A DNA stretch of 64,000 nucleotides from Saprospiraceae bacterium (GCA_016718505.1 JADKDE010000003.1:186001-250000), one strand, 5' to 3'; counted from the first letter of the stretch, positions 8,987 to 17,647 are shown. Numbers and translations: made by a program. Notes: generated by a model from the sequence alone, not told the origin.

Positions 8987-9047
8987 GAAACGTGATCGAG
9001 ATTTCTCATTTAAATTTTAATATCCAATCTATTCTATAAATAAACCG

Positions 9048-9055
9048 TATCTTTG
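9048..9055 (+). promoter_or_regulatory. Putative promoter of the cobalamin riboswitch transcript
   Basis: TATCTTTG, an exact TAnnTTTG box, ends 5 bases before the riboswitch begins, so the transcript would start almost directly at the aptamer. Confidence 0.65.
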
Positions 9056-9059
9056 CGCC

Positions 9060-9222
9060 ACAAGTTGGTTGCCCTTGTAGGGGCATGAAAAGGGAATCAC
9101 GGTGAAAATCCGCAACTATACCCGTAGCTGTAAATATTCGCTAATGCTTGGATGACACGCCACTGAAATTAAATTTCGGGAAGGCTTCCAGGGAGAATAA
9201 AGTCAGAAGACCTGCCACTTGA
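9060..9222 (+). promoter_or_regulatory. Cobalamin (B12) riboswitch
   Basis: The element has the characteristic order of adenosyl/methyl-cobalamin aptamers: GGTTGCCC and GGGGCATGAAAAGGGAA at the 5' side, GGTGAAAATCCGCAACT, CCCGTAGCTGTAA, the B12-box GCCACTG (9159-9165) with its partner GGGAAGGC (9178-9185), and the closing GTCAGAAGACCTGCC. It lies upstream of a TonB receptor gene, its most common target. B12 binding is expected to repress the downstream genes; whether it acts on transcription or translation I cannot tell. Confidence 0.93.
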
Positions 9223-9340
9223 TATTTTTTAATCTAAGATTTTCGGGAGTTGAAATCTGAGATGAAAGTGATGATCTCAAGCGATTGAGGTGTCCTTTTA
9301 CCTTGCATTTTCTCTAAGATTTTCTTGTAAAATTGGTATT

Positions 9341-10396
9341 GTGATTCGTAAATTTTTACGCATCTTTTTAGTGTTGATCACTTGCAATATGAGCATGGCG
9401 CAAGTGCCATTGGACACCGTAGTCATCGACTGGTCCACCCCCAATTTGACGAAAATCGAAAGCGATTCCACTACTATCACCACTACAGACTGGCTTATGC
9501 GAGCAACCAGCGGTCAATTACAATTGGGTAGTCCTGGATCCCTATCTACTTTTCTGGTGCATGGACTGGGCGCCAGGCATCTTCCCGTATTATGGCATGG
9601 CTTAAATATCCAAAGCAGCCTCAATGGTGTATTAGATTTCAACCTTGTTCCAAGCATCGTGGGTAGCGTTTTCACACACGATAGATCTAATCCACAGGGG
9701 ATAGTTGGTGCATTAACCATTGATGAAAAGACTGGAATACAGGGTTCTACTATATGGATAAATGCATCTAGCTTACAAAATATTGGATTAGGAATAAACA
9801 GTCTTTTGAAGGATAAAAAGTGGACTAATCTCATTATCGCTGATATTGGTTATGATAGAAACATATTCAGCTATAAATTGTCAGATAGAAAATATTGGCG
9901 ATTCAGTACGGATTTCTTAAAAATGAACCTGCGGTATATCGGCATGGTGCCAATAAACTCTAGGCAAAATCTGGAAATGGGATTTTGGCAGCAATACTCA
10001 GATAGGAAAATCTTGCCAAGCGTGTCTTCTTCGCCCATCGACCAAAACCAATTGGACGCCAATACGAGACTATTTTTGAAATGGACTAAAATTGAAAACA
10101 AATATCGTCTAGAAGTATCCAGCGGGTACATGCACGAAATCCTAAATTTTACTACGCCAACGGTGGATAGCCGCGCTAATGTGGACATCTTTCAAGCGAA
10201 AATTTCAATGGATGTATGCGGATTCTTTCCGATTCAATCGTATTTAAGCCACCGAATGGAACTGGCTCACCCCAATTTTTTCAGTAGTTTGAAAAATCGC
10301 CAACTAACCCAACTCGGAGGTATCAAAACTTGGTATTTAAAACCGCGCTGGTCCTTATGTTTCATGGACGACAAGATCTTTTGGACAATAAAATGA
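9341..10396 (+). CDS. btuB: BtuB-like TonB-dependent receptor, N-terminal part (frameshifted)
   Basis: N-terminal portion of an outer-membrane TonB-dependent receptor. A signal peptide begins at the GTG at 9341 (RKFLRIFLVLITCNMSMAQ), followed by a possible TonB box (PLDTVVIDW) and the plug domain with STFLVHGLGARHLPVLWHG and SSLNGVLDFNLVP, typical of Bacteroidota vitamin B12 receptors. The first barrel strands follow. The frame ends at 10396, but from about 10353-10357 the natural continuation is in another frame (see the next entry). A longer open frame starts at GTG 9290. The riboswitch upstream supports cobalamin as substrate. Confidence 0.8.
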   Translation: MIRKFLRIFLVLITCNMSMAQVPLDTVVIDWSTPNLTKIESDSTTITTTDWLMRATSGQLQLGSPGSLSTFLVHGLGARHLPVLWHGLNIQSSLNGVLDFNLVPSIVGSVFTHDRSNPQGIVGALTIDEKTGIQGSTIWINASSLQNIGLGINSLLKDKKWTNLIIADIGYDRNIFSYKLSDRKYWRFSTDFLKMNLRYIGMVPINSRQNLEMGFWQQYSDRKILPSVSSSPIDQNQLDANTRLFLKWTKIENKYRLEVSSGYMHEILNFTTPTVDSRANVDIFQAKISMDVCGFFPIQSYLSHRMELAHPNFFSSLKNRQLTQLGGIKTWYLKPRWSLCFMDDKIFWTIK

Positions 10397-11097
10397 TGCC
10401 TACAATGCTCCAGTTGAATATCTCCTATCAAAATTCTCTTTTGATTTTGGCAAAAAATTATCTGTATCCGAGTTTGAATGACTTGTATTGGCCTACAGGA
10501 GGCAACCTAAATCTTAAATCTGAAAAATCACTTCATGCATCTTTGGCGCAAAAAATAACGCTCTATGACTGGACATTCAAGCCAATGATTTATATCAATA
10601 TCTTAGATCAAATGATCCAATGGATTCCTATCAATAGCGGCGTTTGGTCCCCTCAAAATATCTCAAAGGTAGCTGCTCGTGGTCTGGACATAGAAATAAA
10701 AAAAGATTGGAAACTGTCAAAAAATAAGGCATTGTCGTTGAGTAGTCAATTCAGCCTCAATCATACTTCAGCTCTGAAACATGAAACCAACAATGACTTG
10801 GTGGGAAAGCAACTCATCTTCATACCTAAATACAAAAGCCGCTTGACCGCTGGATATCAATATAAAAATCATAGCCTTGGACTTACCTATTTATTTACCA
10901 GTGAGCGATTTGAATCCCCTGATCACAGTCAAGTACTGCCTGCCACACATTTGTTTGACATGCAATACAGTTGGCATACTCACAAATGGTATGTGACCGC
11001 TGAAATTAAGAATTTATTCAATTATCAATATGAAGGTATTAGGTATTTTCCGATGCCTGGGATCCATGCACAATTAAATTTTACTTTTAAATTATAA
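10330..11097 (+). CDS. btuB: BtuB-like TonB-dependent receptor, C-terminal part (frameshifted)
   Basis: C-terminal half of the receptor begun at 9341. The true join is around 10353-10357, where reading from frame 2 (…KPRWSL) into frame 1 (MFHGRQDLLDNKMMPT…) restores a continuous barrel; one base appears missing there. The part contains the usual late-barrel signature NYLYPSLNDLYWPTGGNLNL and ends in an alternating beta-strand with terminal aromatic/Leu (HAQLNFTFKL). It is either a genuine frameshift mutation or a sequencing error; the downstream gene is intact and 8 bases away. Confidence 0.78.
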   Translation: MVFKTALVLMFHGRQDLLDNKMMPTMLQLNISYQNSLLILAKNYLYPSLNDLYWPTGGNLNLKSEKSLHASLAQKITLYDWTFKPMIYINILDQMIQWIPINSGVWSPQNISKVAARGLDIEIKKDWKLSKNKALSLSSQFSLNHTSALKHETNNDLVGKQLIFIPKYKSRLTAGYQYKNHSLGLTYLFTSERFESPDHSQVLPATHLFDMQYSWHTHKWYVTAEIKNLFNYQYEGIRYFPMPGIHAQLNFTFKL

Positions 11098-11105
11098 AAA
11101 AACAA

Positions 11106-12140
11106 ATGAAAAATTTCGCAATTTTATTGTTGGCCATTACTTTTCTTTTTGGTTGTAAAAAAGACAAAGAAAACAACCCAAGTGGAGACTATACCAAAGG
11201 GCTATTCGTAGTAAACCAAGGAAAATTTCAATCCGGGACGGGTACGATAACTTTTTTGTCCGAAAAAGATTCTATCCCTGATTTATTCACCCAGCAAAAC
11301 ACAGGACAGATTTTGGGCAATATAGCTCAGTCAATGATCAAGTTCGGAGATTATTATTTAGTAGCCATCAATAATGGCTCCAAAGTACAAGTGCTCAATG
11401 CCAAAGACTTTACGCATAAAGGTGAAATCAATGGAATATCTGTCCCGAGATATTTTGCTAGCAGCGGGGATAAATTATTCGTTTCAAGCTGGGGAGATGA
11501 TTTCAAGTCTGGAAGCATCAAGAGGCTGGATCCTGTAACACTGACCATCAAATCGAGCATAGCGATAGGTGGTGCTGCGGAATTTATGCTTATATCCAAC
11601 AACTTGCTATATGTAACTGTGGCTACGGTCGCTGAAACGTCAAAATCTCTTTTGGTCTTTGATATCAATACCAATGCTTTGGTACAAAATATTCAACTTT
11701 CGGATAATCCCCACGCTATGGTTTTGGACAAAAACAATGCTTTATGGGTCATCTGTAGTGGCAATCCAGACTTTGCAAATCCGGCCAACAATACGCCTGG
11801 CAGATTGATCAAATTGGTCAATAATAATATAGTAGCGAGTTATGTGCTATCGCATGGTGCCAATTCATTGACTACGAATGCTAGTAAAGACGTGCTTTAT
11901 TTTTTGATGGACAATCAGGTCTTTGCTCATCCGATTGGAGCTACAGCATTTCAACCAGAATCATTGTTTCAGGGATTTTTCATGACGCTTGAGTATGACA
12001 AAAGCAATCAAGAACTTTTGTTAGCAGATGCTGGGGATTTTCAATCAAATGGGCGGATCATTCGCTTAAATCCCATCACCAAAACTACCAAGAGCTTTAA
12101 GGCGGGGATTGTACCAGGATTCGTGTATTTTAGCGAGTAA
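11106..12140 (+). CDS. BtuG-like surface lipoprotein (YncE-type beta-propeller)
   Basis: 344-residue lipoprotein: signal peptide MKNFAILLLAITFLFGC with the lipobox cysteine, then a Lys/Asp-rich linker and repeated beta-propeller blades of the YncE/DUF5074 type (for example GLFVVNQGKFQSGTGTI and SSGDKLFVSSWG). In Bacteroides the lipoprotein BtuG is such a propeller; it caps BtuB and captures B12 with very high affinity. The gene's position directly after a btuB-like gene under a cobalamin riboswitch makes the same role likely here. The specific function is inference; fold and lipidation are seen in the sequence. Confidence 0.75.
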   Translation: MKNFAILLLAITFLFGCKKDKENNPSGDYTKGLFVVNQGKFQSGTGTITFLSEKDSIPDLFTQQNTGQILGNIAQSMIKFGDYYLVAINNGSKVQVLNAKDFTHKGEINGISVPRYFASSGDKLFVSSWGDDFKSGSIKRLDPVTLTIKSSIAIGGAAEFMLISNNLLYVTVATVAETSKSLLVFDINTNALVQNIQLSDNPHAMVLDKNNALWVICSGNPDFANPANNTPGRLIKLVNNNIVASYVLSHGANSLTTNASKDVLYFLMDNQVFAHPIGATAFQPESLFQGFFMTLEYDKSNQELLLADAGDFQSNGRIIRLNPITKTTKSFKAGIVPGFVYFSE

Positions 12141-12249
12141 GAGAAATAGTCTTGCTTTCTATTTCAGGGCATTTTGTCCTAAAACCAATAAACTAAATTT
12201 GTACAGTCAAAAGACTGATGAAATTTCGAAATGGCTTAATAATGTTGGT

Positions 12250-12382
12250 GCGTCAGCGACTGGAACGAGCATATGGCGGAAGGCAACGCACCGCCGTATG
12301 CGTCTCGAAGAGACCGAAATGAAATGAAGTCGTGGAAGCCGCGACCCTAGTCTCATCTCGCAGGAGAGACTAGGGAGACGCC
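12250..12382 (+). repeat. Dispersed structured repeat, copy A
   Basis: GC-rich intergenic element starting GCGTCAGCGAC and ending GGGAGACGCC followed by an A-tract. It contains the family block GTCTCGAAGAGACCGAAATG and a strong terminal hairpin CCCTAGTCTC/GAGACTAGGG. Shares modules with copy I most closely. It fills most of the gap between the btuG-like gene and the sigma-54 regulator. Confidence 0.75.
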
Positions 12383-12430
12383 ATAAAAAATAATGTGGAC
12401 TGACAATTTGTCATTTATGTATAATGCACG

Positions 12431-12438
12431 TATATTTG
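12431..12438 (+). promoter_or_regulatory. Putative promoter of the sigma-54 regulator gene
   Basis: TATATTTG, an exact TAnnTTTG box, ends only 4 bases before the ATG at 12443. If used, transcription would start at or next to the start codon, giving a leaderless mRNA. Confidence 0.5.
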
Positions 12439-12442
12439 CGCC

Positions 12443-13726
12443 ATGTCCACGATACAAGGAATAAAACAGCGATTCGGTATATTGGGGAGGTCTCCCCTAC
12501 TTGATAACGCTCTGGAGCGGGCCATTAGAGTGGCGCCTACGGATTTGAGCGTCTTGATCACGGGTGAAAGTGGTGTCGGGAAAGAATCCTTCTCGCTGGT
12601 CATACACGCGCTGAGTGCTAGAAAACACAATCAATTCATCGCTATAAACTGCGGAGCGATCCCCGAAGGGACGATTAATTCGGAGCTATTTGGTCATGAA
12701 AAGGGCTCATTTACTGGAGCTGTGAACGATCGAAAGGGCTATTTTGAAACCGTAGATAATGGGACCATTTTCCTAGATGAGATAGGAGAAATGCCGCTAG
12801 ATACGCAATCCTACTTGCTCAGGCTCCTAGAAAGCGGTGAGTTTATTCGAGTTGGATCGTCAAAGCCGCAAAAAACGAATGTTCGTGTCATAGCAGCGAC
12901 CAATGTCAATTTGGAGGATAAAATCAGCAAAGGCAAATTTCGAGAGGATCTTTATTATAGGCTGAGCACGGTTCCAATCAATGTGCCTTCCTTGCGTGAA
13001 AGGCCCGAAGATATAAACCTTTTGTTTAGAAAATTTAGTTCGGATTTCGCTGAAAAATACAGAACCCCGCCCATTCAACTGGATGAGCGCGCGAAATTGA
13101 TCTTGGAAAATTACGCATGGCCAGGGAATATCAGAGAGTTGAAAAATATGGCTGAACAAGTGAGTTTGCTTTCGGATGATAGATTGCTCGATGCAGACAA
13201 GCTCCTTGATTTATTTCCGTATCTTCTCAAAAGAAACCTTCCAAGCCTAGAAAAACAATTCAACAACGAAGGCTTGAATGAAAGAGAAATTCTATATAAA
13301 TTGCTCTTTGAAATGCGCAGCGATCTGGTGGACCTGAAGACACTGGTCTATGAACTCATCCGCTCGAACAATCTTCAAGTGCCTGATCCTGAGCAACTTT
13401 TGCAACTCAAAGCTGCAATATCGATGCCTACCAATGGGCATGAATCTCAACGAGAGCGCAATTTTACACACCATAACTGGCAAGAAACTCCAGCAGAAGA
13501 CAATTCTGAGCCTTATTCCAAGCCTGTCATCTTGAATCCAAATTCGAAGCAATACGATACCATGGAGATCGTGGATGAAAAACTTTCGCTCGTGGAGATG
13601 GAAAAAGACATGATCAAAAAAGCATTAAAAAAATACAAGAGCCGTCGCAAGGAAGCCGCCGAGGAGCTCGGCATCAGCGAAAGAACTCTTTACCGAAAAA
13701 TCAAAGAATACGACATCGATGAATAA
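12443..13726 (+). CDS. Sigma-54-dependent transcriptional activator, Fis-type HTH
   Basis: 427-residue enhancer-binding protein. Residues ~10-240 form the AAA+ domain: Walker A GESGVGKES, the sigma-54-contacting loop as GSFTGA (the usual form is GAFTGA), Walker B TIFLDEIGEM and the arginine-finger region FREDLYYRL. A long linker follows and a Fis-type helix-turn-helix ends the protein (RRKEAAEELGISERTLYRKI). There is no N-terminal receiver or sensor domain, so it may act constitutively or be controlled by partners. The next gene, lptE, overlaps its end by 8 bases. Confidence 0.92.
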   Translation: MSTIQGIKQRFGILGRSPLLDNALERAIRVAPTDLSVLITGESGVGKESFSLVIHALSARKHNQFIAINCGAIPEGTINSELFGHEKGSFTGAVNDRKGYFETVDNGTIFLDEIGEMPLDTQSYLLRLLESGEFIRVGSSKPQKTNVRVIAATNVNLEDKISKGKFREDLYYRLSTVPINVPSLRERPEDINLLFRKFSSDFAEKYRTPPIQLDERAKLILENYAWPGNIRELKNMAEQVSLLSDDRLLDADKLLDLFPYLLKRNLPSLEKQFNNEGLNEREILYKLLFEMRSDLVDLKTLVYELIRSNNLQVPDPEQLLQLKAAISMPTNGHESQRERNFTHHNWQETPAEDNSEPYSKPVILNPNSKQYDTMEIVDEKLSLVEMEKDMIKKALKKYKSRRKEAAEELGISERTLYRKIKEYDIDE

Positions 13727-14210
13727 ATGGATACTTATTTTGGTCGCAGGGTGTGTATTTTCTAGCTGTTATAGCTTTAGGTCATCCACTGTGTCCAATA
13801 CACTCAAATCTTATTATGTAAAAACCTTTGATTTGCAAGCAAATCTCGCACCGCCTCAGCTGGCAGTTCAATTCTCAGAAGCCTTGAAGGATAGAATCCG
13901 AACGGAATCTCCTCTCAAATACAATGAACTAAAACCCGATATTTCTTATCAAGGAACTTTGGTCGAGTACCGAGTAAGCTCAGAAGCCCAACAAGCAGGA
14001 GAGCAAACGTCTATAAGTCGTCTTACCATCAGGGTCGATGTCCAGTGTACCCACGAACAAGATGAGAAAAAATCGTGGAAAAAATCCTTCGAATATTACG
14101 CCAATTATGATCCCAATCAAAATCTTTTGAGCGTTCAAGACGAGCTGCACAAGCAGATTTTCACCAAACTTCTGGACGACATTTACAATCAAACTTTTGG
14201 CGATTGGTGA
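13719..14210 (+). CDS. lptE: LptE family LPS-assembly lipoprotein
   Basis: 163-residue lipoprotein with signal peptide and lipobox ending SSC at about residue 17. The remainder fits the Bacteroidota LptE family: the VKTFDLQANLAPPQLAVQFSEALKDRI block and ISYQGTLVEYRV strand. LptE plugs the LptD channel that inserts lipopolysaccharide in the outer membrane. Overlap with the sigma-54 activator gene is a conserved neighbourhood in this phylum. Confidence 0.85.
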   Translation: MNKWILILVAGCVFSSCYSFRSSTVSNTLKSYYVKTFDLQANLAPPQLAVQFSEALKDRIRTESPLKYNELKPDISYQGTLVEYRVSSEAQQAGEQTSISRLTIRVDVQCTHEQDEKKSWKKSFEYYANYDPNQNLLSVQDELHKQIFTKLLDDIYNQTFGDW

Positions 14211-14241
14211 GGTATCGACCTTGGATTAAAAAATAAATTTA

Positions 14242-14249
14242 TAAATTTG
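14242..14249 (+). promoter_or_regulatory. Putative promoter of pdhA
   Basis: TAAATTTG, matching TAnnTTTG, 17 bases upstream of the pdhA ATG. Confidence 0.45.
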
Positions 14250-14266
14250 CATAAAATATAATAGTC

Positions 14267-15301
14267 ATGGCAGAAATAAGCACGCTTGTAGCAAAATCCA
14301 AAGCAGCCAAGCAAGGCAAATATTCTAAAGAAACTTATCTTAGATGGTACGAAACCATGCTGAGAATCAGAAGATTTGAAGAAAGGACTTTGCTGGCTTA
14401 TTCTCAGCAAAAAATCAGAGGATTTTGCCATGTATATATAGGCCAAGAAGCCATCGCAGCTGGTATGGCATCAGCACTCACTCCACAAGACGGCGTAGTA
14501 ACGGGATACAGACAGCACGGGATAGCCATCACCAGAGGGATCAGCTCGCGCAGCGCCATGGCTGAGCTATTCGGCAAAGTCACTGGTTGCGTAAAAGGCA
14601 AAGGCGGATCTATGCACTTTTTCAGTGCCGAACACAAATTTTTTGGTGGAAATGGCATCGTCGGTGCCCAAATCCCGATAGGTACAGGCATCGCATTTGC
14701 TGAAAAATACAAGGGAACCACGAATCTCTGCGTGACCATGTTTGGCGACGGTGCAGCAAGACAAGGAGCGCTTTTTGAAGCCTTCAACATGGCCATGACT
14801 TGGAAAATTCCCGTTCTGTACATCGTAGAAAACAACAAATACGCGATGGGAACATCCGTAGAAAGAACCAGTAATGTACACCAATTGTCCAAGCTAGGAT
14901 TGGCTTTTGACATGCCTTCTGAGTCCGTTGACGGGATGTCTCCTGAGACCGTCCACGAGGCAATCGAAAGAGCTGCCAAACATATCCGAGCAGGCAACGG
15001 ACCTTATTTCCTAGAGATAAACACCTACAGATACAAGGGCCACTCTGTCTCGGACCCAGGAAAATATCGCTCCAAAGAAGAGTTAGAGAACTATCAGGAT
15101 CAAGACCCCGTCAAGATGACCGAGAAGAAAATCCTCACAAATAAGATAGCTACCGAAGCAGAAATAGATGCTATAAAAGCGAAGATCGAAGCCGAGATGG
15201 ACGATGCGGTTCAATTCGCCGAAGAATCCCCGCTCCCTACGCCAGATTTGCTTTTCGAGGCCAACTATGTACAAGAGGACTATCCCTTCATGATGGACTA
15301 A
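14267..15301 (+). CDS. pdhA: Pyruvate dehydrogenase E1 component, alpha subunit
   Basis: E1-alpha of the heterotetrameric pyruvate dehydrogenase, which decarboxylates pyruvate with thiamine diphosphate and passes acetyl to the E2 lipoyl domain. Residues ~45-70 contain RRFEERTLLAYSQQKIRGFCH and YIGQEAIAAG; the thiamine-diphosphate motif is seen as GDGAARQGALFEAFNMA followed by VENNKYAMGT. The phosphorylation-loop-like region YRYKGHSVSDPGKYR is also present. At 344 residues it has full length. The beta subunit is not adjacent; the next gene is unrelated. Confidence 0.95.
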   Translation: MAEISTLVAKSKAAKQGKYSKETYLRWYETMLRIRRFEERTLLAYSQQKIRGFCHVYIGQEAIAAGMASALTPQDGVVTGYRQHGIAITRGISSRSAMAELFGKVTGCVKGKGGSMHFFSAEHKFFGGNGIVGAQIPIGTGIAFAEKYKGTTNLCVTMFGDGAARQGALFEAFNMAMTWKIPVLYIVENNKYAMGTSVERTSNVHQLSKLGLAFDMPSESVDGMSPETVHEAIERAAKHIRAGNGPYFLEINTYRYKGHSVSDPGKYRSKEELENYQDQDPVKMTEKKILTNKIATEAEIDAIKAKIEAEMDDAVQFAEESPLPTPDLLFEANYVQEDYPFMMD

Positions 15302-15307
15302 TTCGCC

Positions 15308-15700
15308 ATGGCTTACAAGATCTCGAGGCCTTTAGATTTTACGAAATTCATAGATGCTGTCGATGATAAAGAAGCCAATATTATTATAAATCTCCGAGAA
15401 ATTATCCTTACGCACTTTGATTGGCTCGAAGGAGCTGCGTATAAAGTTCCTTATTATTATGGCCATCGGCGTGTGTGCTTTATTTGGCCTGCAAGCATTC
15501 CTGGCGGGCCTAAAACTGGCGTTATTTTGGGGTTTTGTTACGGATGTTTATTGGACGACCCAAGAAAAATTCTGATCAAGATAGACTGCAAACAAGTCCA
15601 TTGGCTCAAATTTTATGACGTAAACGAGATTGACCCCGATGTGGTTATTGAGTATTTATGCCATGCCCAAGCCGTTGATGAAACTTTTAGGAAAATGTAA
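15308..15700 (+). CDS. DUF1801 domain-containing protein
   Basis: 130-residue protein with the YdhG/DUF1801 pattern: an N-terminal helical part (DFTKFIDAVDDKEANIIINLREIIL), the WLEGAAYKVPYYYGHRRVCFIWP segment, and a C-terminal strand-helix part. The biochemical role of this family is not established. It begins 6 bases after pdhA and could be co-transcribed. The ATG at 15308 fits the family start. Confidence 0.75.
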   Translation: MAYKISRPLDFTKFIDAVDDKEANIIINLREIILTHFDWLEGAAYKVPYYYGHRRVCFIWPASIPGGPKTGVILGFCYGCLLDDPRKILIKIDCKQVHWLKFYDVNEIDPDVVIEYLCHAQAVDETFRKM

Positions 15701-15752
15701 TTTACAATTTTGTGTATTGCTCTCTTCAATTGTTCACGAATTAAATTGTTAT

Positions 15753-16358
15753 ATGGAAATTATTATAAGATATGGTCTTTTCGTATACCTTTTACTTACC
15801 TTCATCCTTACATTTGCTTGGCCAAGTTATAGAGTGTGGCGCGTGACTGGACACAGTCCAATTACATTTTCTAACAAGGATACTGCTCACGATTTCGTCG
15901 GTTCTATTTTTAAAATTTTACTCCTTCTACAGTTGATTATGGTTGGGATTTACACTTTTACAATGTCGATAGTCCCTTATCTTCTTCCTTTTTGGTTTCT
16001 GGATTTTTCAAGTTTCAAAATAATAGGTATAATAATTTTGCTAACTTCCCTTATATGGATCCTTATTGCCCAAATACAAATGGCAAATGCTTGGCGAATT
16101 GGGATTGATACTAAAAATGATTTAAGTTTAGTTCAAAGCGGACTTTTTTCTTTAACACGCAATCCTATTTTTATCGGCATGTTGAGCATCTTGTTTGGCT
16201 TTTTTTTACTCCTACCCAATGCCCTTTCTTTATTAATTTTTACCAGTGGCTATATCTGTATGCAAGTGCAAGTTCGGTTAGAGGAAGAATATTTACATAG
16301 CCAAGATCAAGATGGAACTTATCGGTCATATTTCCTAAAAACTCCTCGGTGGTTCTAA
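15753..16358 (+). CDS. Isoprenylcysteine carboxyl methyltransferase/PEMT-like membrane protein
   Basis: 201-residue integral membrane protein with four to five hydrophobic segments. The C-terminal part has the signature of the ICMT/phospholipid methyltransferase family: SLTRNPIFIGML, then EEEYLHSQDQDGTYRSYF ending in a PRWF-type tail. These enzymes use S-adenosylmethionine in the membrane; the substrate here is unknown. The frame is open back to 15630 inside the preceding gene, but the ATG at 15753 starts at the first membrane segment and avoids the overlap. Confidence 0.75.
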   Translation: MEIIIRYGLFVYLLLTFILTFAWPSYRVWRVTGHSPITFSNKDTAHDFVGSIFKILLLLQLIMVGIYTFTMSIVPYLLPFWFLDFSSFKIIGIIILLTSLIWILIAQIQMANAWRIGIDTKNDLSLVQSGLFSLTRNPIFIGMLSILFGFFLLLPNALSLLIFTSGYICMQVQVRLEEEYLHSQDQDGTYRSYFLKTPRWF

Positions 16359-16369
16359 TTGGTTAATAT

Positions 16370-16476
16370 GGGCGTGCCCTCCACTTTGTTTCGGACTAGG
16401 CTTTCCGAGGGTTCCGTCTCGTCTCTTCGTTCCGCGACCCTCGCCAATGGCGAGACCTCTCCCATCCTTCACGCGC
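16370..16476 (-). repeat. Dispersed structured repeat, copy B
   Basis: Inverse orientation relative to copy A. Begins GGGCGTGCCCT 12 bases after the methyltransferase stop codon and ends with CATCCTTCACGCGC. Read on the minus strand it starts GCGCGTGAAGGATGGG and has the hairpin TCTCGCCATTGGCGAG and the family word GAGACGGAA. Confidence 0.75.
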
Positions 16477-16778
16477 TAATATAAAAACAATAACAAGTTT
16501 TTAACATTGAGAATTTAATTTGTATATTAATGTTTTTTATCTGTATATCTTCATTAATTTATATAAAAATCAATATTATAATTACCTTTATTGATCGATT
16601 ACAAACTCAGCCTAAAATGGAGCATGTCTTAATTTTAACCCCCATACAACTAATTTCCCTCTATCTGCGTATTATATAAAACAGCAATAAAATCTAAACG
16701 AATCGCCGACGACTGAGAGTCTTTAGGCTCTTAGTTGGGACGGTTTGATTTAATAAAGTCTCATATTTTTAGGTGGTT
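16477..16778. other. Non-coding AT-rich spacer
   Basis: About 300 bases between repeat copy B and the terminator. No gene is seen. One imperfect hairpin lies at about 16711-16736 (ACTGAGAG…CTCTTAGT) within a less AT-rich patch; its role is unknown. Confidence 0.5.
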
Positions 16779-16780
16779 AA

Positions 16781-16819
16781 AAAAAATCCCCCAAAGCATT
16801 CGGCAGAGGGGGATTTTTT
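16781..16819. terminator. Bidirectional intrinsic terminator
   Basis: Perfect stem AAAAAATCCCCC / GGGGGATTTTTT around a 15-base loop, with T-runs on both strands. It lies just beyond the stop codon of the minus-strand porT-like gene. Confidence 0.85.
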
Positions 16820-16840
16820 TTATATATGGGATTAGATTTC

Positions 16841-17578
16841 TTACCCTTCGAAATGCAGCGATAAGGTAAATCCTCTCGAAAACAATTTGTCTAAGATTTT
16901 TGATTGTGTAAGTTTGTCATCATAAATCAAAATATTATTCAGCCCATGGGAGAATTTCAGCTCTGGGGAGAATATAAAGTATGGGAAGAAAAATTGAAAT
17001 CCAGCTCCTACTTCCAAACTAAAATCCGAAGGGGATATTTTGACGATGGTGGCAGCCTGCCTTGACTTAGAGTCCGAAGACAAATCATATGAATATTTTA
17101 TGCCTCCCATCAAAAAGAGTTTCATGTCTCTATATGCCTCAGATTTATACCTGAATTGTAGAGGTATCTCAACGAAAACCGATTCAAACTTTCTAAGATA
17201 ATTATTATTGATATCATCGTTGGTTACGTATTCAATATTTCGCTCACCAAAGGCAAATCCCGGATTGAATCTGATATCTACATACTCGCCAATCTTCAGA
17301 TTACCGATCATAGCCAAATTAAAACCTGGACCACGCACACCATCTACCCGATCGAATTCATTATTCAACAAAAATTGCTTGGATCTAAATACACGATACT
17401 TAGAACTCGAATAGCCAAGCGTCAACCCAAAATAATATTGCTTGCTTTTATACGAATTATAGTTATATCCTGCGGAACTTCTATTCCTTTGGGCATACGA
17501 CTCAGATGTCAGACCCAATACCAAGAGGAATCCGACAACCAGGGTTATTTTAAAATTCAGCGCTTTCTTCATTTTCAC
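16841..17578 (-). CDS. porT: Type IX secretion protein PorT (outer-membrane beta-barrel)
   Basis: 245-residue outer-membrane protein with a signal peptide (ALNFKITLVVGFLLVLGLTSESYAQ) followed by an eight-stranded-barrel-like pattern: YYFGLTLGYSSSKYRV, KIGEYVDIRFNPGFAFGERN, VFVEIPLQFRYKSE, SLEVGAGFQFFFPYFIFSPE, and a terminal strand ending in LSLHFEG. The size and these segments match PorT/SprT, a component needed for type IX secretion and gliding. Assignment is by pattern recognition; a generic porin-family protein is the alternative. T9SS cargo elsewhere in the window fits. Confidence 0.75.
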   Translation of the reverse strand: MKMKKALNFKITLVVGFLLVLGLTSESYAQRNRSSAGYNYNSYKSKQYYFGLTLGYSSSKYRVFRSKQFLLNNEFDRVDGVRGPGFNLAMIGNLKIGEYVDIRFNPGFAFGERNIEYVTNDDINNNYLRKFESVFVEIPLQFRYKSEAYRDMKLFLMGGIKYSYDLSSDSKSRQAATIVKISPSDFSLEVGAGFQFFFPYFIFSPELKFSHGLNNILIYDDKLTQSKILDKLFSRGFTLSLHFEG

Positions 17579-17647
17579 TTTTAGAAATTATAATAATCTT
17601 AAAAACCAAATTTATTGGAATATATTGTCCCTTTTGCTTAATTAATA

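Noticed and set aside
12250..12382. CRISPR array or small RNA gene in the GC-rich intergenic elements
   Set aside because: Elements occur singly, without regular spacers or neighbouring cas genes; they fit a dispersed repeat family better.
14404..14997. 197-residue minus-strand open frame inside pdhA
   Set aside because: Antisense shadow; pdhA shows complete family motifs over the same stretch.
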